NCBI RefSeq assembly: GCF_029537485.1
Contig: NZ_JARPUS010000008.1
Span: 1 to 64,000 of the forward strand
Length of the DNA stretch: 64,000 bases
Direction: 5' to 3'
From: Pseudomonas sp. GOM6
Lineage (GTDB): Bacteria > Pseudomonadota > Gammaproteobacteria > Pseudomonadales > Pseudomonadaceae
Both the position numbers and the translations under genes were made by a program. Numbering within the stretch: the stretch's first letter is position 1; every line of letters begins with the position of its first letter. The notes beneath the pieces are model-generated. The model did no database searches, was not told where the DNA came from, and saw only the letters and a program-made list of their open reading frames with translations. Of this stretch, positions 1 through 9,550 are shown in pieces.

Positions 1-247
1 CATCGTTAGGATCGACCACCCAGCAGAACGGGGCACCGGTCAGCGAATATCCTGTTTCCTCGCCCCAGAAATCCCCATCCAATAGGTCAAGCAGGCAAGG
101 CCGCAATAGAGCCTCGATTTCTACATCAACATCCGCTTTATCACCTGCACCACGAGGTCCCTCAGGACGCTGCCACTCTGCGACTAGAAGCTCGCCAGCC
201 CTAGTGACCGCCTGGATGACCCCGGAGAGCACCGATGAATAATCCAT
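1..247 (-). CDS. Inositol monophosphatase family protein, N-terminal part (runs off left edge)
   Basis: Only the first 82 codons are in the window, starting at the ATG complementary to 245-247; the frame is open to base 1. The residues GDFWGEETG followed about 14 residues later by WVVDPND match the first two metal-binding motifs of the IMPase/CysQ superfamily (Glu of the EE pair, then the DPxDGT motif whose last residues are cut off). Members are Mg-dependent phosphomonoesterases acting on inositol phosphates, PAP or related small molecules; the substrate cannot be told here. The gene starts 48 bases after the end of the HTH gene and reads the same way, so it may be the third gene of the hip-like operon. 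Confidence 0.75.
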   Translation of the reverse strand, partial: MDYSSVLSGVIQAVTRAGELLVAEWQRPEGPRGAGDKADVDVEIEALLRPCLLDLLDGDFWGEETGYSLTGAPFCWVVDPND

Positions 248-295
248 TTGCTTTCTCCAGCGCTCATCCAGCCTCAAGAACCAGCATGCAGCCGC

Positions 296-562
296 TCAAC
301 GCGGAGTCTTCGGCACAATGCCGACCTGCATGCCAAAGGGATTAAACACACTGTTCAACGTCTGAACCGTCGGGTTGCTCTCATCCAGTTCAAGCTGTCG
401 CAAGGCACGCAATGACAGTTTGCACATCTGTGCAAATCTGGCCTGCTGCAAGCCAGTCACTTCCTTGCGCAGGCGTCGCACTGCTCCTCCAATCGTGATC
501 TCGCCGCTAGCCAACTGCTGCTGCAGCTCATTCAAAATGCGATTGCGCTCAAGAATGTCCAT
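296..562 (-). CDS. HipB-like XRE family HTH protein (putative antitoxin)
   Basis: 88 residues. An XRE-type helix-turn-helix occupies about residues 35-75 (LQQARFAQMCKLSLRALRQLE, then a helix ending in a phenylalanine/glycine-rich tail), the usual HipB-like fold. Its ATG directly abuts the TAA stop of the HipA-like gene (563-565), so the two are co-transcribed and probably translationally coupled. The order toxin then antitoxin is reversed relative to classical hipBA. By analogy with HipB it should bind the palindromic operators upstream of the pair and neutralise the kinase; this is inference. An unrelated XRE regulator cannot be excluded. Confidence 0.8.
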   Translation of the reverse strand: MDILERNRILNELQQQLASGEITIGGAVRRLRKEVTGLQQARFAQMCKLSLRALRQLELDESNPTVQTLNSVFNPFGMQVGIVPKTPR

Positions 563-1888
563 TTAGACCAACCCCCACTGAAGCATCCGCTGCTGGAGAT
601 TTCTCAGGGCTATACGCGGGTGACTCATGGTTGAATCGGGAAGCCCTTGTGCACTCAGCAAGTCAGGTAGCGCGAGCAAGTCCTGAGCTGCCAATTGCAA
701 TCGTTGGAACAGTTCATCGGCATCAATCCACTCTGCAACCTCATCACAGGCCGCTCTCCAGTTGACCTCTCCTGCAAGCTCGATGTGCTTTGGCCACTTC
801 GTCGTACGCGTAACACCCTCCTCGTCCATGACCATAGGAGCCAGGTCGTAGATTGGCGCCAACCGAACCCCCTGCTCGGACCGGAGAATCGCGGTGTTAC
901 GGCCATGGTTGTCTGAATTTCCGAGGATCTGATTCAGCAGATCACGCCGCATGTATTCAAACACCAGATCACCGACCTGCTGTTCCTGCCCAACAGCTCG
1001 CCATAGCGCGACCAGCTTCCCCAGTACTTGCGTGTGCAGCATGTAACTGCCAGCCTCGGTTACGCCGCATAGCGAGTACATGGACTCAACGGCAGTTCGG
1101 CCAACCCCTGCGGGGCTAATCTCCCGATCAAAGCGATGCATCCAGAGACTGGGCTTACTGCCCTCCTCCAATGCCAGCCCTTCAGCTGCAACCGTGTCCA
1201 TTCCGAGCTGCTGGACGGCACGATAGAAGCAATACTCGCTGCGCAGGATGTCCTGATCGGTCTGACTGGCTTTGTTACGCGCGAACTTCACAAACCAATG
1301 CTGGACGGCGTCTGCATCTGGCAGCACGGCATCTGGATGTAAGGCGCCGTGCCGATCTTCAGTCAGCAACAGTTTTGGGGCCTCACCACCAGCTCCTGTC
1401 GCCCCGCCAATGGCTGCGCCCTGCTCATACGCGTACTCAAGGAATCGCGAGTCCCGGCTAATAACCTCATCGCGTGTGAAACCCAACACCGGACTGCCCG
1501 CAATCGCCTCGATAGACTCCTTGATACGCAGATTGCCAATTGGCGCAGGTGTGCATCGCCCAAGAAGGTAGAGATCAAGATTGAGACCCTCGGGCCGCTC
1601 GCCGCCCAAACGCTTCAGTAGAAAGCGTCTTGCTGCACCTGATGGCAGGATGTCGAAGAGAAACGCCGGCGCCTTCTTATCTCGCCAAGAATCCCATCCG
1701 AGAGGGTAAGCTGCACTGACAGCCACATTCAGCCGAGTGCCTACAGACTCCAAGGAGTCAACCAGATAGCCCTGGTGGTAGCCATAAGCACAAGCACCCT
1801 CCAGCCCTTCCTCGGGCTGCTCGAAACGGAGCTCCATGGCATTGCGCCACTGGCCATCCCTATAAACCTGCAGCGTAAGATTGTGCAT
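563..1888 (-). CDS. HipA family serine/threonine kinase toxin (YjjJ-like)
   Basis: 441 residues from the chosen ATG at 1886-1888; this start is preferred because GGTGA lies 5 bases upstream and because one of three operator-like palindromes (1899-1912) would otherwise lie inside the coding sequence. An in-frame ATG at 1936 would add 16 residues. HipA-C features visible: a glycine-rich GGATGAGGEAPKLLL segment, the lysine in WFVKFARNK, the catalytic loop GNSDNHGRN and the metal-binding IYDLAPM. HipA kinases phosphorylate aminoacyl-tRNA synthetases and cause growth arrest. Length and the PAPIGNLRI segment resemble the YjjJ branch more than classical HipA. The gene is first in its operon, ahead of the HTH gene. 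Confidence 0.88.
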   Translation of the reverse strand: MHNLTLQVYRDGQWRNAMELRFEQPEEGLEGACAYGYHQGYLVDSLESVGTRLNVAVSAAYPLGWDSWRDKKAPAFLFDILPSGAARRFLLKRLGGERPEGLNLDLYLLGRCTPAPIGNLRIKESIEAIAGSPVLGFTRDEVISRDSRFLEYAYEQGAAIGGATGAGGEAPKLLLTEDRHGALHPDAVLPDADAVQHWFVKFARNKASQTDQDILRSEYCFYRAVQQLGMDTVAAEGLALEEGSKPSLWMHRFDREISPAGVGRTAVESMYSLCGVTEAGSYMLHTQVLGKLVALWRAVGQEQQVGDLVFEYMRRDLLNQILGNSDNHGRNTAILRSEQGVRLAPIYDLAPMVMDEEGVTRTTKWPKHIELAGEVNWRAACDEVAEWIDADELFQRLQLAAQDLLALPDLLSAQGLPDSTMSHPRIALRNLQQRMLQWGLV

Positions 1889-1898
1889 ATCAGTCACC

Positions 1899-1994
1899 GG
1901 CACTTTAATGCCCAAACAGTAGACGCATACGCACAAAAAGGCAATTTAATGCCTAAAAAACCATCTTACCCACAGAATAAGGCATTAAAGTGCC
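1899..1994. promoter_or_regulatory. Three phased 14-bp operators upstream of the hipA/hipB-like operon
   Basis: Copies of GGCA(C/A)TTTAATGCC occur at 1899-1912 and 1940-1953, and in the opposite orientation at 1981-1994 (GGCATTAAAGTGCC). Each has perfect GGCA/TGCC arms around six bases. Starts are exactly 41 bases apart, close to four helical turns. On the minus strand a possible promoter (TTGCCT, 17 bases, TACTGT) overlaps the middle copy. HipB-type antitoxins autoregulate through several palindromes, so this is the likely binding region of the 296-562 product. Confidence 0.75.
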
Positions 1995-2238
1995 TCAATC
2001 TCAGGAACTAGCTCCCGCTTCGGAGGGCGCTGCCCGTGTTCAACTCCCCAGCAAGGATTTGAACCCGCGCCCAGCCAAACTGCCCAACTGGCAACACTTA
2101 CACTGGGTCTATTTGGATGCGCTCTTGACGGAAGGCTCAAGGTTCCTATACTGCTGAACGACTGAGTGAAATCCTACAAATCAGTTTTCCGAGGCCAAGT
2201 GCCTGAAACGCTGATTTGAGCCGGGTATTTGTGTCTAT

Positions 2239-2264
2239 GGATTCAAATCCCCCCGGCTCCACCA
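2239..2264 (+). other. ssrA-like 3' end (probable integration-site scar)
   Basis: The segment reads as the end of a tmRNA: a TTCAAAT T-loop, then CCCCCCGGCTCCACCA. The expected T-stem partner on the 5' side (ATGGA) does not pair well and no tmRNA 5' half (a start with GATTAGGATTCGACGCC) is present in the preceding 250 bases, so this is not a functional ssrA. Islands that integrate into the ssrA 3' end leave such a copy at their far boundary. An integrase remnant lies 146 bases downstream. Confidence 0.65.
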
Positions 2265-2275
2265 AACAACCATCT

Positions 2276-2305
2276 AAAGACGTCCTCGGACGTCTTTTTT
2301 TGTGC
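2276..2305 (+). terminator. Rho-independent terminator behind the ssrA-like end
   Basis: A 9-bp perfect stem AAAGACGTC/GACGTCTTT closes on CTCG and is followed by a run of T. It directly follows the ssrA-like CCA end, as it would behind a real ssrA gene. Confidence 0.85.
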
Positions 2306-2377
2306 CTGAAACTCAGTAAATAAGCGGCTCTCGGCGTTATCACGATCCGATAGCTTCCAGCTGGATCCGCGAAAAAC

Positions 2378-2428
2378 GGTATTCCAAATGGTATTCCAAG
2401 CATGCAGATGGTTATTTTTTGGAATACC
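2378..2428. repeat. GGTATTCC repeats, arm-site-like
   Basis: GGTATTCC occurs at 2378-2385 and 2390-2397 as direct copies 12 bases apart, and inverted (GGAATACC) at 2421-2428. They lie between the ssrA-like scar and the integrase remnant, where arm-type binding sites of a tyrosine recombinase would be expected. The functional reading is inference. Confidence 0.4.
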
Positions 2429-2544
2429 AGTACGCCTTCCCAACAGGCCGGATCCCTCGCATCGACTGCATCAGTCAGGCCGCTAACATGGCGCTGGAAC
2501 GCATGGGTTTCGAAGGACGTCTCGTCAGCCACGCCACGCACTGA
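2410..2544 (+). pseudogene. Tyrosine recombinase (phage/island integrase) C-terminal remnant
   Basis: An open frame from 2410 to a TGA at 2542-2544 translates to a segment containing YQYAFPTGRIPR, then SQAANMALERMGFEGRLVSH. This matches the region of P4/DUF4102-type integrases just before and including the start of the catalytic HGLR motif; the protein then runs into ATH and stops, so the HxxR arginine, second histidine and tyrosine are lost. No start codon or N-terminal domain is present. Together with the ssrA-like scar it marks a decayed genomic island boundary. Confidence 0.7.
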
Positions 2545-2608
2545 CTCGAACCTTGTCAGTCTCTGCGCGGCTAGGCACCCTAACGACCACTATTAGCTCG
2601 GGGGTAGC

Positions 2609-4534
2609 ATGGGGCACATAACACAAGCATTGCTGGTGGTTGGCAATGAAGAGTGCGGTCGGCTGGAGGCGCTACGCCGTTATGCTAGCGATAATGCGAT
2701 TGCCTTGACTGAGGTGGCCGAGAGCCGCTTTGTGCAGTCGCCTGCCGATTTTATGGGCGAGCAGCAACACTTGCTCGCCGTGCTCACCGATGAGCAGTTG
2801 CCCGCTTATTTGGACATCGCCGAGCGCTTAGGATGTGTACTGGGCGTGGTACCGCGCGAAAAGCAAACCCATCTGCACGAGTGGTTTAACCTGCCGCGCA
2901 ATGCGGACGAAGCCATCGCCCTGGCTTGCTCGGACCAGCCGCAAAAGGTTGACGTGCTGCGCTGTAACGGCGAAACCACCTTAGGTCTGATGATGGTGGG
3001 GGAAACGCCGTTTTTGGATGGCCGTAGTAAGACGTTTCAGAACCGCGGCCACTCGCTGATTGAGCAGTGGCTGTATCGCTTAGCCTTGATTTGGATAAGC
3101 GTGCTGAACCTCTTCCAGATCAAACCCTTTCCGGTATACCTGACCACCACCCGAGAAAATGCTCTGCACACCGCTATTACCGGTTTGGTGGTGATTGAAA
3201 ACGATATTCGCGGCCCCGCGGCGCGGCTGATGGGAACTCGCCTGGAAGTGCAGGATGGGCTGATTTCTACCCTGGTGATTGCGCCTAAGTCTGTCGGTGA
3301 ATACCTGGGCTTTTTGCTGCGGGGGATTTTTCAGGGCGAGCAACCGCTGGCTAGGTTACCGCGCGCGGTGAACTTTATCCGTTGCCCTGAGCTGACCCTG
3401 GAAAGCGACGCACCCTTGGCCTATTTCATCGACGGCAAGCCCCGCGAAGCCAAGCGCATTGAGCTGAAATTGCACGCCAAGGCGCTGCTGATGAATGTCA
3501 GCGAGGGGTATTTCGGCCGTGGCGATAGCAAGGAGGTGCACCGTACCGAGCAGCTGCCGCGTAACGAAGAGCGGCTGAAAATGATCGAGACGCAACTGCC
3601 GCTGTTTACCCACGCGCTGGAAGAAGAGTTCCGCGACCTGTTTGTCATCCTGCGAGACATGGCGCGGCCGCACAGCACCTTCCTGACCTTGATGGTACTG
3701 AGCGCCATCGTGGCCAGCTTGGGGTTATTCCTTTCCAGCCCGGCGGTGATTATCGGCGCCATGGTGCTCGCCCCATTGATGGCGCCGATTATCTCCCTGG
3801 CGATGGGCCTATTGCGCGGTGATCGCGGCATGCTGGAGCAATCGCTAAAAACCATTGGCATCGGTATGTGCCTCGCCATGGGCACCGCCGCCATGGTGGC
3901 TTTATTGGTGCCGATTGAACGTATCACCAACGAGATTGCGGGGCGCTTGCAACCCAACCTGCTCGACTTGGGCGTAGCGATTGCCTCGGGCATTGCCGGG
4001 GCTTACGCCAACGTGCGTGAAGATGTTGCCAAAAGCGTGTCAGGCGTGGCGATTGCCGTGGCCTTGGTGCCGCCGCTGTGCGTCTCGGGGATTGGTTTAG
4101 GCTGGCTCGATTGGCATGTGTTCAGCGGCTCTATGCTGCTGTTTCTGACCAACCTGGTGGGTATTGCGCTGGCCGCCGCCCTGACCTTCTTGTTCCTGGG
4201 CTATGCGCCATTTCAGCGTGCGCGCCGCGGCTTGAGTGTGTCGGTGGTGTTGTTGGTGCTGGTGGCGATTCCACTGACCGTGTCGTTTGTCGAAATCACC
4301 AAGCATTGGCAGATCGAAAAACTGGCCGCCGGACAGGTCTTTATTCTCGACGGTAAAGAAATCAGTTTGAGCAATGTGCAAGTCAGCCTGAAGGGCGAGC
4401 GGATTGTGCTGCATGCCGATGTGCTGTCGCGTAGTGGCGTTACCTACAGTCAAATGAAACGCCTTAAAGCTCAACTGGAGCACGAACTGGAACAGCCGAT
4501 TGAGCTAGAACTGACGCCGCGTATCAGTCTTTAA
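2609..4534 (+). CDS. TIGR00341/DUF389 membrane protein with N-terminal DAG-kinase-like region
   Basis: 641 residues. The first ~330 residues resemble a diacylglycerol/sphingosine-kinase-like fold: a VVENDIRGPAARLMGTRL-like stretch, GEYLGFLLRGIF, and a strand motif ending IELKLHAKALLMN typical of the lipid-kinase C-terminal beta domain. The glycine-rich ATP-binding motif of true kinases is not seen. Residues ~355-560 form a DUF389 domain with several membrane segments and the hallmark SPAVIIGAMVLAPLMAPII. A soluble tail follows. Function is unknown; the family is widespread in bacteria. The gene stands alone and converges on the HAD gene, with a small hairpin between. Confidence 0.85.
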   Translation: MGHITQALLVVGNEECGRLEALRRYASDNAIALTEVAESRFVQSPADFMGEQQHLLAVLTDEQLPAYLDIAERLGCVLGVVPREKQTHLHEWFNLPRNADEAIALACSDQPQKVDVLRCNGETTLGLMMVGETPFLDGRSKTFQNRGHSLIEQWLYRLALIWISVLNLFQIKPFPVYLTTTRENALHTAITGLVVIENDIRGPAARLMGTRLEVQDGLISTLVIAPKSVGEYLGFLLRGIFQGEQPLARLPRAVNFIRCPELTLESDAPLAYFIDGKPREAKRIELKLHAKALLMNVSEGYFGRGDSKEVHRTEQLPRNEERLKMIETQLPLFTHALEEEFRDLFVILRDMARPHSTFLTLMVLSAIVASLGLFLSSPAVIIGAMVLAPLMAPIISLAMGLLRGDRGMLEQSLKTIGIGMCLAMGTAAMVALLVPIERITNEIAGRLQPNLLDLGVAIASGIAGAYANVREDVAKSVSGVAIAVALVPPLCVSGIGLGWLDWHVFSGSMLLFLTNLVGIALAAALTFLFLGYAPFQRARRGLSVSVVLLVLVAIPLTVSFVEITKHWQIEKLAAGQVFILDGKEISLSNVQVSLKGERIVLHADVLSRSGVTYSQMKRLKAQLEHELEQPIELELTPRISL

Positions 4535-4559
4535 GGGTAAGACTCTCCAGTCAGCCGGC

Positions 4560-4583
4560 TTGCGGCGTTATTACTCGCCGCAA
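4560..4583. terminator. Hairpin between convergent genes
   Basis: TTGCGGCG and CGCCGCAA form a perfect 8-bp stem around an 8-base loop, between the stop codons of two convergent genes. There is no T tract on either side, so termination is only suggested by position. Confidence 0.4.
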
Positions 4584-4612
4584 TGGCCACACCAGACAAA
4601 CTCCATCGTTCA

Positions 4613-5607
<995 letters not shown>

Positions 5608-5611
<4 letters not shown>

Positions 5612-6963
5612 CGGTCTTCCCTGTCAGTAGAGCCCACCACAGGCTGGCGGGGATTCATGGGCAAGAGTCCGTGCCGGGACACGGCTGCGGGTTGCTGTCG
5701 TAATGCGTTTTTCCTCAATTCAGGCAACGCCTGCTGCAACGTCGTAACGGCCTGCGCAGGCTTGGCTAACGGTCCGTAGCAGGACTTGAGAAAGGCTAGC
5801 AAACCCTGGCCGGCGGGCTCGGAAACTTTCCCGGCCAGCGCGCTCAGGGTGTTTACCCGCATGCTGCGCCGTCCCCAGAGATAGAGCGCACCCAGCTGCA
5901 GGGGCTGAGCGCGCAGCTGTTGCGCCACCTGCTGCCAGGCAAAGTCCGCAGACTGCCGATAGGCCTGCTGGCGTTGGCTGTGCCAGGCACCCCAGGCCAG
6001 CAGAGCACGCCGCCACCAGGGTAGGACCCAATAGGTGACCAACCCGCCAAGCACCAGTAGCGCAGCCAGCAGCAGCCAATGCTGGGCGATATGGATGCGC
6101 GCACTCTGGCCCAGCGCCTGCAGGTCTTCGGCAATCGAAAAAGGCGCCTGGTAGGCCTGCTTGGCGCTGGCTTCAAAGTCCTCAGCCGGCACTGTCGCCG
6201 TACGCATCTGGTTGGTCGTCAGATCCCACCACTGCAGCTCGATGGCCGGCAGCTGATAGTCACCGGCCTGATCGACGACATAGCTGACCTCATCCACCCG
6301 GCGCCCGCCACTGGCACTGCCACGGCCATCACCCAGTGATTCAACCTTGGGTGTCTTCACATAGCGCTGCAGGCCCTCAACCTCATCGAACGGCGGCGCG
6401 GGGATGCGCATGGCCTGCGCACCTTGGGCCTCAATGACGAGCCGCCGCACCAGGCTATCGCCGACCCGCAGCGGCGTGTGCGAGGGCTCGATCTGTTGGC
6501 TGAATGTCAGACTCCTGGCCATGAGCACCTGCTGGCCGGCAGCGATACCTTCGGGCTGACTGGCGACGAAATCCAGCGGCGCCGTCTGCACCGTCACCGG
6601 ACCGCTGCCCTGCCCCGGTACGGTCTGGATCGACAGCGCGGGAATCTGGAACTGCCGCGCCTCGTTCGGGGTGATCTGGTAGCTGAAGCGCAGGCCGAAG
6701 AAGGTGGTGCCATCACGCGCTACTGTCAGGTGATTGGCCTCGCTGCTGGCTGGCATGACCTGGGCGCCCGGCAGATCCAGCTTGGGCAGTTGTGGCGCCG
6801 CGGTGAACCAGGTGTCAGTCAGCACATCCACTTGCAGATTGACGGTAGCGCCGACCAGCGCTTTGCCCTCCGGCACCAGTTGTGCCTCCACCAGCACCTT
6901 GGGTTCGGCCACGGCCAGCAGCGCTTGCAGGCCAAGCAGGAGGATCAGCAACAGGCGCTTCAT
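5608..6963 (-). CDS. BatD-like (BatD/DUF11-type) membrane-anchored protein
   Basis: 451 residues. A signal peptide (LLLILLLGLQALLAVAEP) is followed by a beta-rich periplasmic region with repeated immunoglobulin-like strands (for example VGATVNLQVDVLTDTWF and LRFSYQITPNEARQFQIPALSI), then one membrane span near residue 300 (LLLAALLVLGGLVTYWVLPW) and a cytoplasmic tail. This is the BatD layout. It overlaps the upstream VWA/TPR gene by four bases and the downstream HAD gene by four bases. Bat proteins are thought to form a membrane complex with the MoxR ATPase that assists folding or activation of envelope proteins under stress. Confidence 0.88.
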
Positions 6964-8549
6964 GGCTGCTCACCCGCGCCCTGCTGGCGGGCGCTCTGGA
7001 TACGGAACTTCTGCTGCAGGAACTTGGCCGGCGAGGTGGTCAGGTTCTGCAGCCAGAGGGCATCGGAGGCGGCCTTCTGGGCATCCATCTGGCCTTCCTT
7101 GCCCTTGCCGGGGTCCTTGTCGAACTCGATCTTGTCCGGCTCCATCTGCGGCGCCACTTCCTGCTGTTCCTCGAAGTCCTTCTGCAGGGCGATGGCCAGG
7201 GCCAGGTTGGCCTCGGCCTCTGGGAATTGCGGTTGCAGCTTTAGCGCCTGCCGGTAGGCAGCGATGGCGGCGGGGTACTTGAGCAGGTGGGCATAGCTGT
7301 TGCCCAGGTAGAAATAGCCCTGCGCCGAGTCGACACGAGCGAAACTGACCAGAGCGGCCTGGTAATCGGCGGCGCGATAGGCGGCCAGCCCCTTCCAGTA
7401 GGGGTCGTGAAAATGCTCGGCAGCCTGCGGGTAGTGGCCATGCTCGAAGGCCCAGCGGCCCTGCTGATCCGGGGTAAAGAAGGCATCGGCCAGCGCGCCG
7501 GCCTGGGCAGAAGTGCCCGGTAGACTCAGGCCGCAGGCCAGCAGCAGGCCGGGCAGCCAGTTGACACTCCAGCCACGGCGCACGCAGAAGAAGGCGATCA
7601 GCAGCAGCGGCCAGCACAACCAGTAGCCGGCGTCCTTCCAGTGGATCTCCTGCTCGTCGCCGCTGGCTGCCTGCAGATGACGCTGGGCATGCAGTTCGAC
7701 CCACTCGAGATCGTCGTCATCCAGGGTCAGGCTGCCCAGCGGTGCATCGGCGGCGCTGGCCAGCTGCTTCAGGGCGTCGGCATCGAAACTGCCCAGCACC
7801 GCCCGGCCACTGGCATCCAGGCGCGGCATACCCTCGGCATCGCGCAGCGCGCCGACATCCTCCTGGCCGACCGCCAGTAACAGCACTTGCAGCTTGCTGC
7901 CCTTGAGACTCTCACTCACCTGTTCCAGCTGCCCGGTGTCGGCGCCATCGGTCAGCATCAGCAAAGTACCCGGCGACTCTTCGGCGGCCAGCAGGCGCTT
8001 GGCCTGTTCGATGACCCCGAGCACATCCTTGCCAGGAGCATCGATCATCCCGGCGCTCAGGGCCTGGAGGAAGGTGTCGAGCAGCTGCGGGTCCTGGGTC
8101 GCCGGCAGCACCAGATGCGCCGTGCCGGCGTAGGCAATCAAGCCGGTCTTGGCGCCAGCGCGGCGCTCGATCAGGTCGTGCAACTTGTGCTTGACCGCTT
8201 CCAGGCGCGACGGCGGCACGTCATTGGCGTCCATCGACGACGACAGGTCGACTGCCAGGATCAGCGGCGCGCGGTTCTCCAGGAACTCCGGGCGATCCTG
8301 CTGCCAGGTCGGCCCGGCGGCGGCCACACCGCCGAGGATCAGCAACGCCGCCAGCAGGTGAATCGGGCGCAGGCGATGCAGGTCGCTGGGCGTCATGAGC
8401 AGGTGCTTGAGCAAGTGTGGCGCAATCGGCGCACTGCGCAGGGCAGACTGCCGCGCGCGGCTCCAGGCGAACGGCAGGGCGATGCCCAGCAACACCAGCA
8501 GCAACCAGAGCGGGCGCAGGAAATGGAAGGCGGCGAGATCGATCTCCAT
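6960..8549 (-). CDS. VWA and TPR domain protein (BatB/BatC fusion type)
   Basis: 529 residues from the ATG at 8547-8549, which overlaps the TGA of the preceding VWA gene as ATGA; a longer open frame upstream lies inside that gene and is not used. After an N-terminal membrane helix pair comes a von Willebrand A domain with an intact MIDAS start (LAVDLSSSMDAND) and TDGADTG. Two further hydrophobic segments precede a C-terminal TPR region (AAYRAADYQAALVSFARVD, YFYLGNSYAHLLKYPAAIAA) and a charged, Lys/Gln-rich tail. It thus combines BatB and BatC, which are separate genes in some bacteria. Confidence 0.9.
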   Translation of the reverse strand: MEIDLAAFHFLRPLWLLLVLLGIALPFAWSRARQSALRSAPIAPHLLKHLLMTPSDLHRLRPIHLLAALLILGGVAAAGPTWQQDRPEFLENRAPLILAVDLSSSMDANDVPPSRLEAVKHKLHDLIERRAGAKTGLIAYAGTAHLVLPATQDPQLLDTFLQALSAGMIDAPGKDVLGVIEQAKRLLAAEESPGTLLMLTDGADTGQLEQVSESLKGSKLQVLLLAVGQEDVGALRDAEGMPRLDASGRAVLGSFDADALKQLASAADAPLGSLTLDDDDLEWVELHAQRHLQAASGDEQEIHWKDAGYWLCWPLLLIAFFCVRRGWSVNWLPGLLLACGLSLPGTSAQAGALADAFFTPDQQGRWAFEHGHYPQAAEHFHDPYWKGLAAYRAADYQAALVSFARVDSAQGYFYLGNSYAHLLKYPAAIAAYRQALKLQPQFPEAEANLALAIALQKDFEEQQEVAPQMEPDKIEFDKDPGKGKEGQMDAQKAASDALWLQNLTTSPAKFLQQKFRIQSARQQGAGEQP

Positions 8550-9550
8550 CAGGCCTCCTGCACTGACTTGGGCACGGCCGCTCGGGCCAGGCGAGCACGC
8601 AGCGCAGCCAGCACCTGGTACAGAGCCAACGCCAGCAGCGCCGCGCCGAGCGGCCACCAGAACAGGTCGCGCTTGGGCTGGTGACTGAGCTTGTGCACCT
8701 TGTGCGGGGTGATGTGATCCAGAGTGGCGTAGACCTCGGCCAAGGCCTCACGGTCGTCGGCGCGGAAGAACTGCCCACCGGTGATGCGAGAGATCGATTG
8801 CAGGATGCTCAGGTCGACCTTGGCCTCGCCAGTGGCGGCCGGGTCGCCGATGCCGACGGTGTGCACCACGATGCCCTTGTCCGCCGCCATCTGCGCCGCG
8901 TGTTCGGGGGTGATGGCGCTGCCGGTGTCGTTGCCGTCGGTGAGCAAGATCAGCACCTTATCCCGCTCCTCGGCCTGGTCCAGCAGCTTGATGGTCAGGC
9001 CGATGGCATCGCCGATGGCGGTGTTCGGCCCGGCCATGCCGCTGGCGATTTCGTCGAGCAGCAGCTGCAGGCTGGCGTGATCGAGGGTCAACGGCGCCTG
9101 CGGGTAGGCGCCGCTGCCAAACACGATCAGGCCCAGGCGATCGTCTTGGCGCTGATCGATGAAGCCCTGCACCACCTCCTTCACCGCACTCAGGCGATCC
9201 ACCCGCTGGCCGGCGGTATTGCTGTAGTCGGCGGTCTCCATCGACTGGGAGATATCGATGGCCAGCATCAGGTCGCGCACCGGTTGCTCGCGCTCGATGG
9301 GCTTCTCCACCAGCACCGGCCGCGCACAGGCCACCACCAGCAGCGCCCACACCAGCAGGTTGAGCGCCAGCTGCCAGGCATTGCCACCGGCGCCGGAGGC
9401 GGCCGGTGTCTGCCCGGCGGCACGGCTCATGGCGGCGAAGAACGGCACCCGTACGGCGCTGCGCGCCTCGCGATAGGGGCTCAGGTAGCGCAGGCCCAGC
9501 AGCGCCAGCGGCAACAGCAGCAGGGCCCAGGGGTAGTCAAACTGCCACAT
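8549..9550 (-). CDS. VWA domain protein (BatA-like)
   Basis: 333 residues from the ATG at 9548-9550 (MWQFDYPWALLLLPLALLGL). The start lies 14 bases inside the end of the DUF4381 gene. N-terminal hydrophobic helix, a second span near residue 60, then a VWA domain with MIDAS motif LAIDISQSMETADY and LLTDGNDTGS, and a C-terminal membrane helix (FWWPLGAALLALALYQVLAAL). The arrangement fits BatA/aerotolerance operon proteins, with the metal-binding VWA domain in the periplasm or cytoplasm depending on topology. It is translationally coupled to the genes on both sides. Confidence 0.9.
   Translation of the reverse strand: MWQFDYPWALLLLPLALLGLRYLSPYREARSAVRVPFFAAMSRAAGQTPAASGAGGNAWQLALNLLVWALLVVACARPVLVEKPIEREQPVRDLMLAIDISQSMETADYSNTAGQRVDRLSAVKEVVQGFIDQRQDDRLGLIVFGSGAYPQAPLTLDHASLQLLLDEIASGMAGPNTAIGDAIGLTIKLLDQAEERDKVLILLTDGNDTGSAITPEHAAQMAADKGIVVHTVGIGDPAATGEAKVDLSILQSISRITGGQFFRADDREALAEVYATLDHITPHKVHKLSHQPKRDLFWWPLGAALLALALYQVLAALRARLARAAVPKSVQEA

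Noticed and set aside
2041..2069. tRNA-like T-loop (TTCAAATCC on the minus strand)
   Set aside because: The flanking bases do not form the T-stem and no acceptor, D or anticodon arms can be drawn; I do not call a tRNA.
2000..2264. Complete ssrA (tmRNA) gene
   Set aside because: Only the last ~25 bases look right. The conserved 5' end is missing and the T-stem is not paired.
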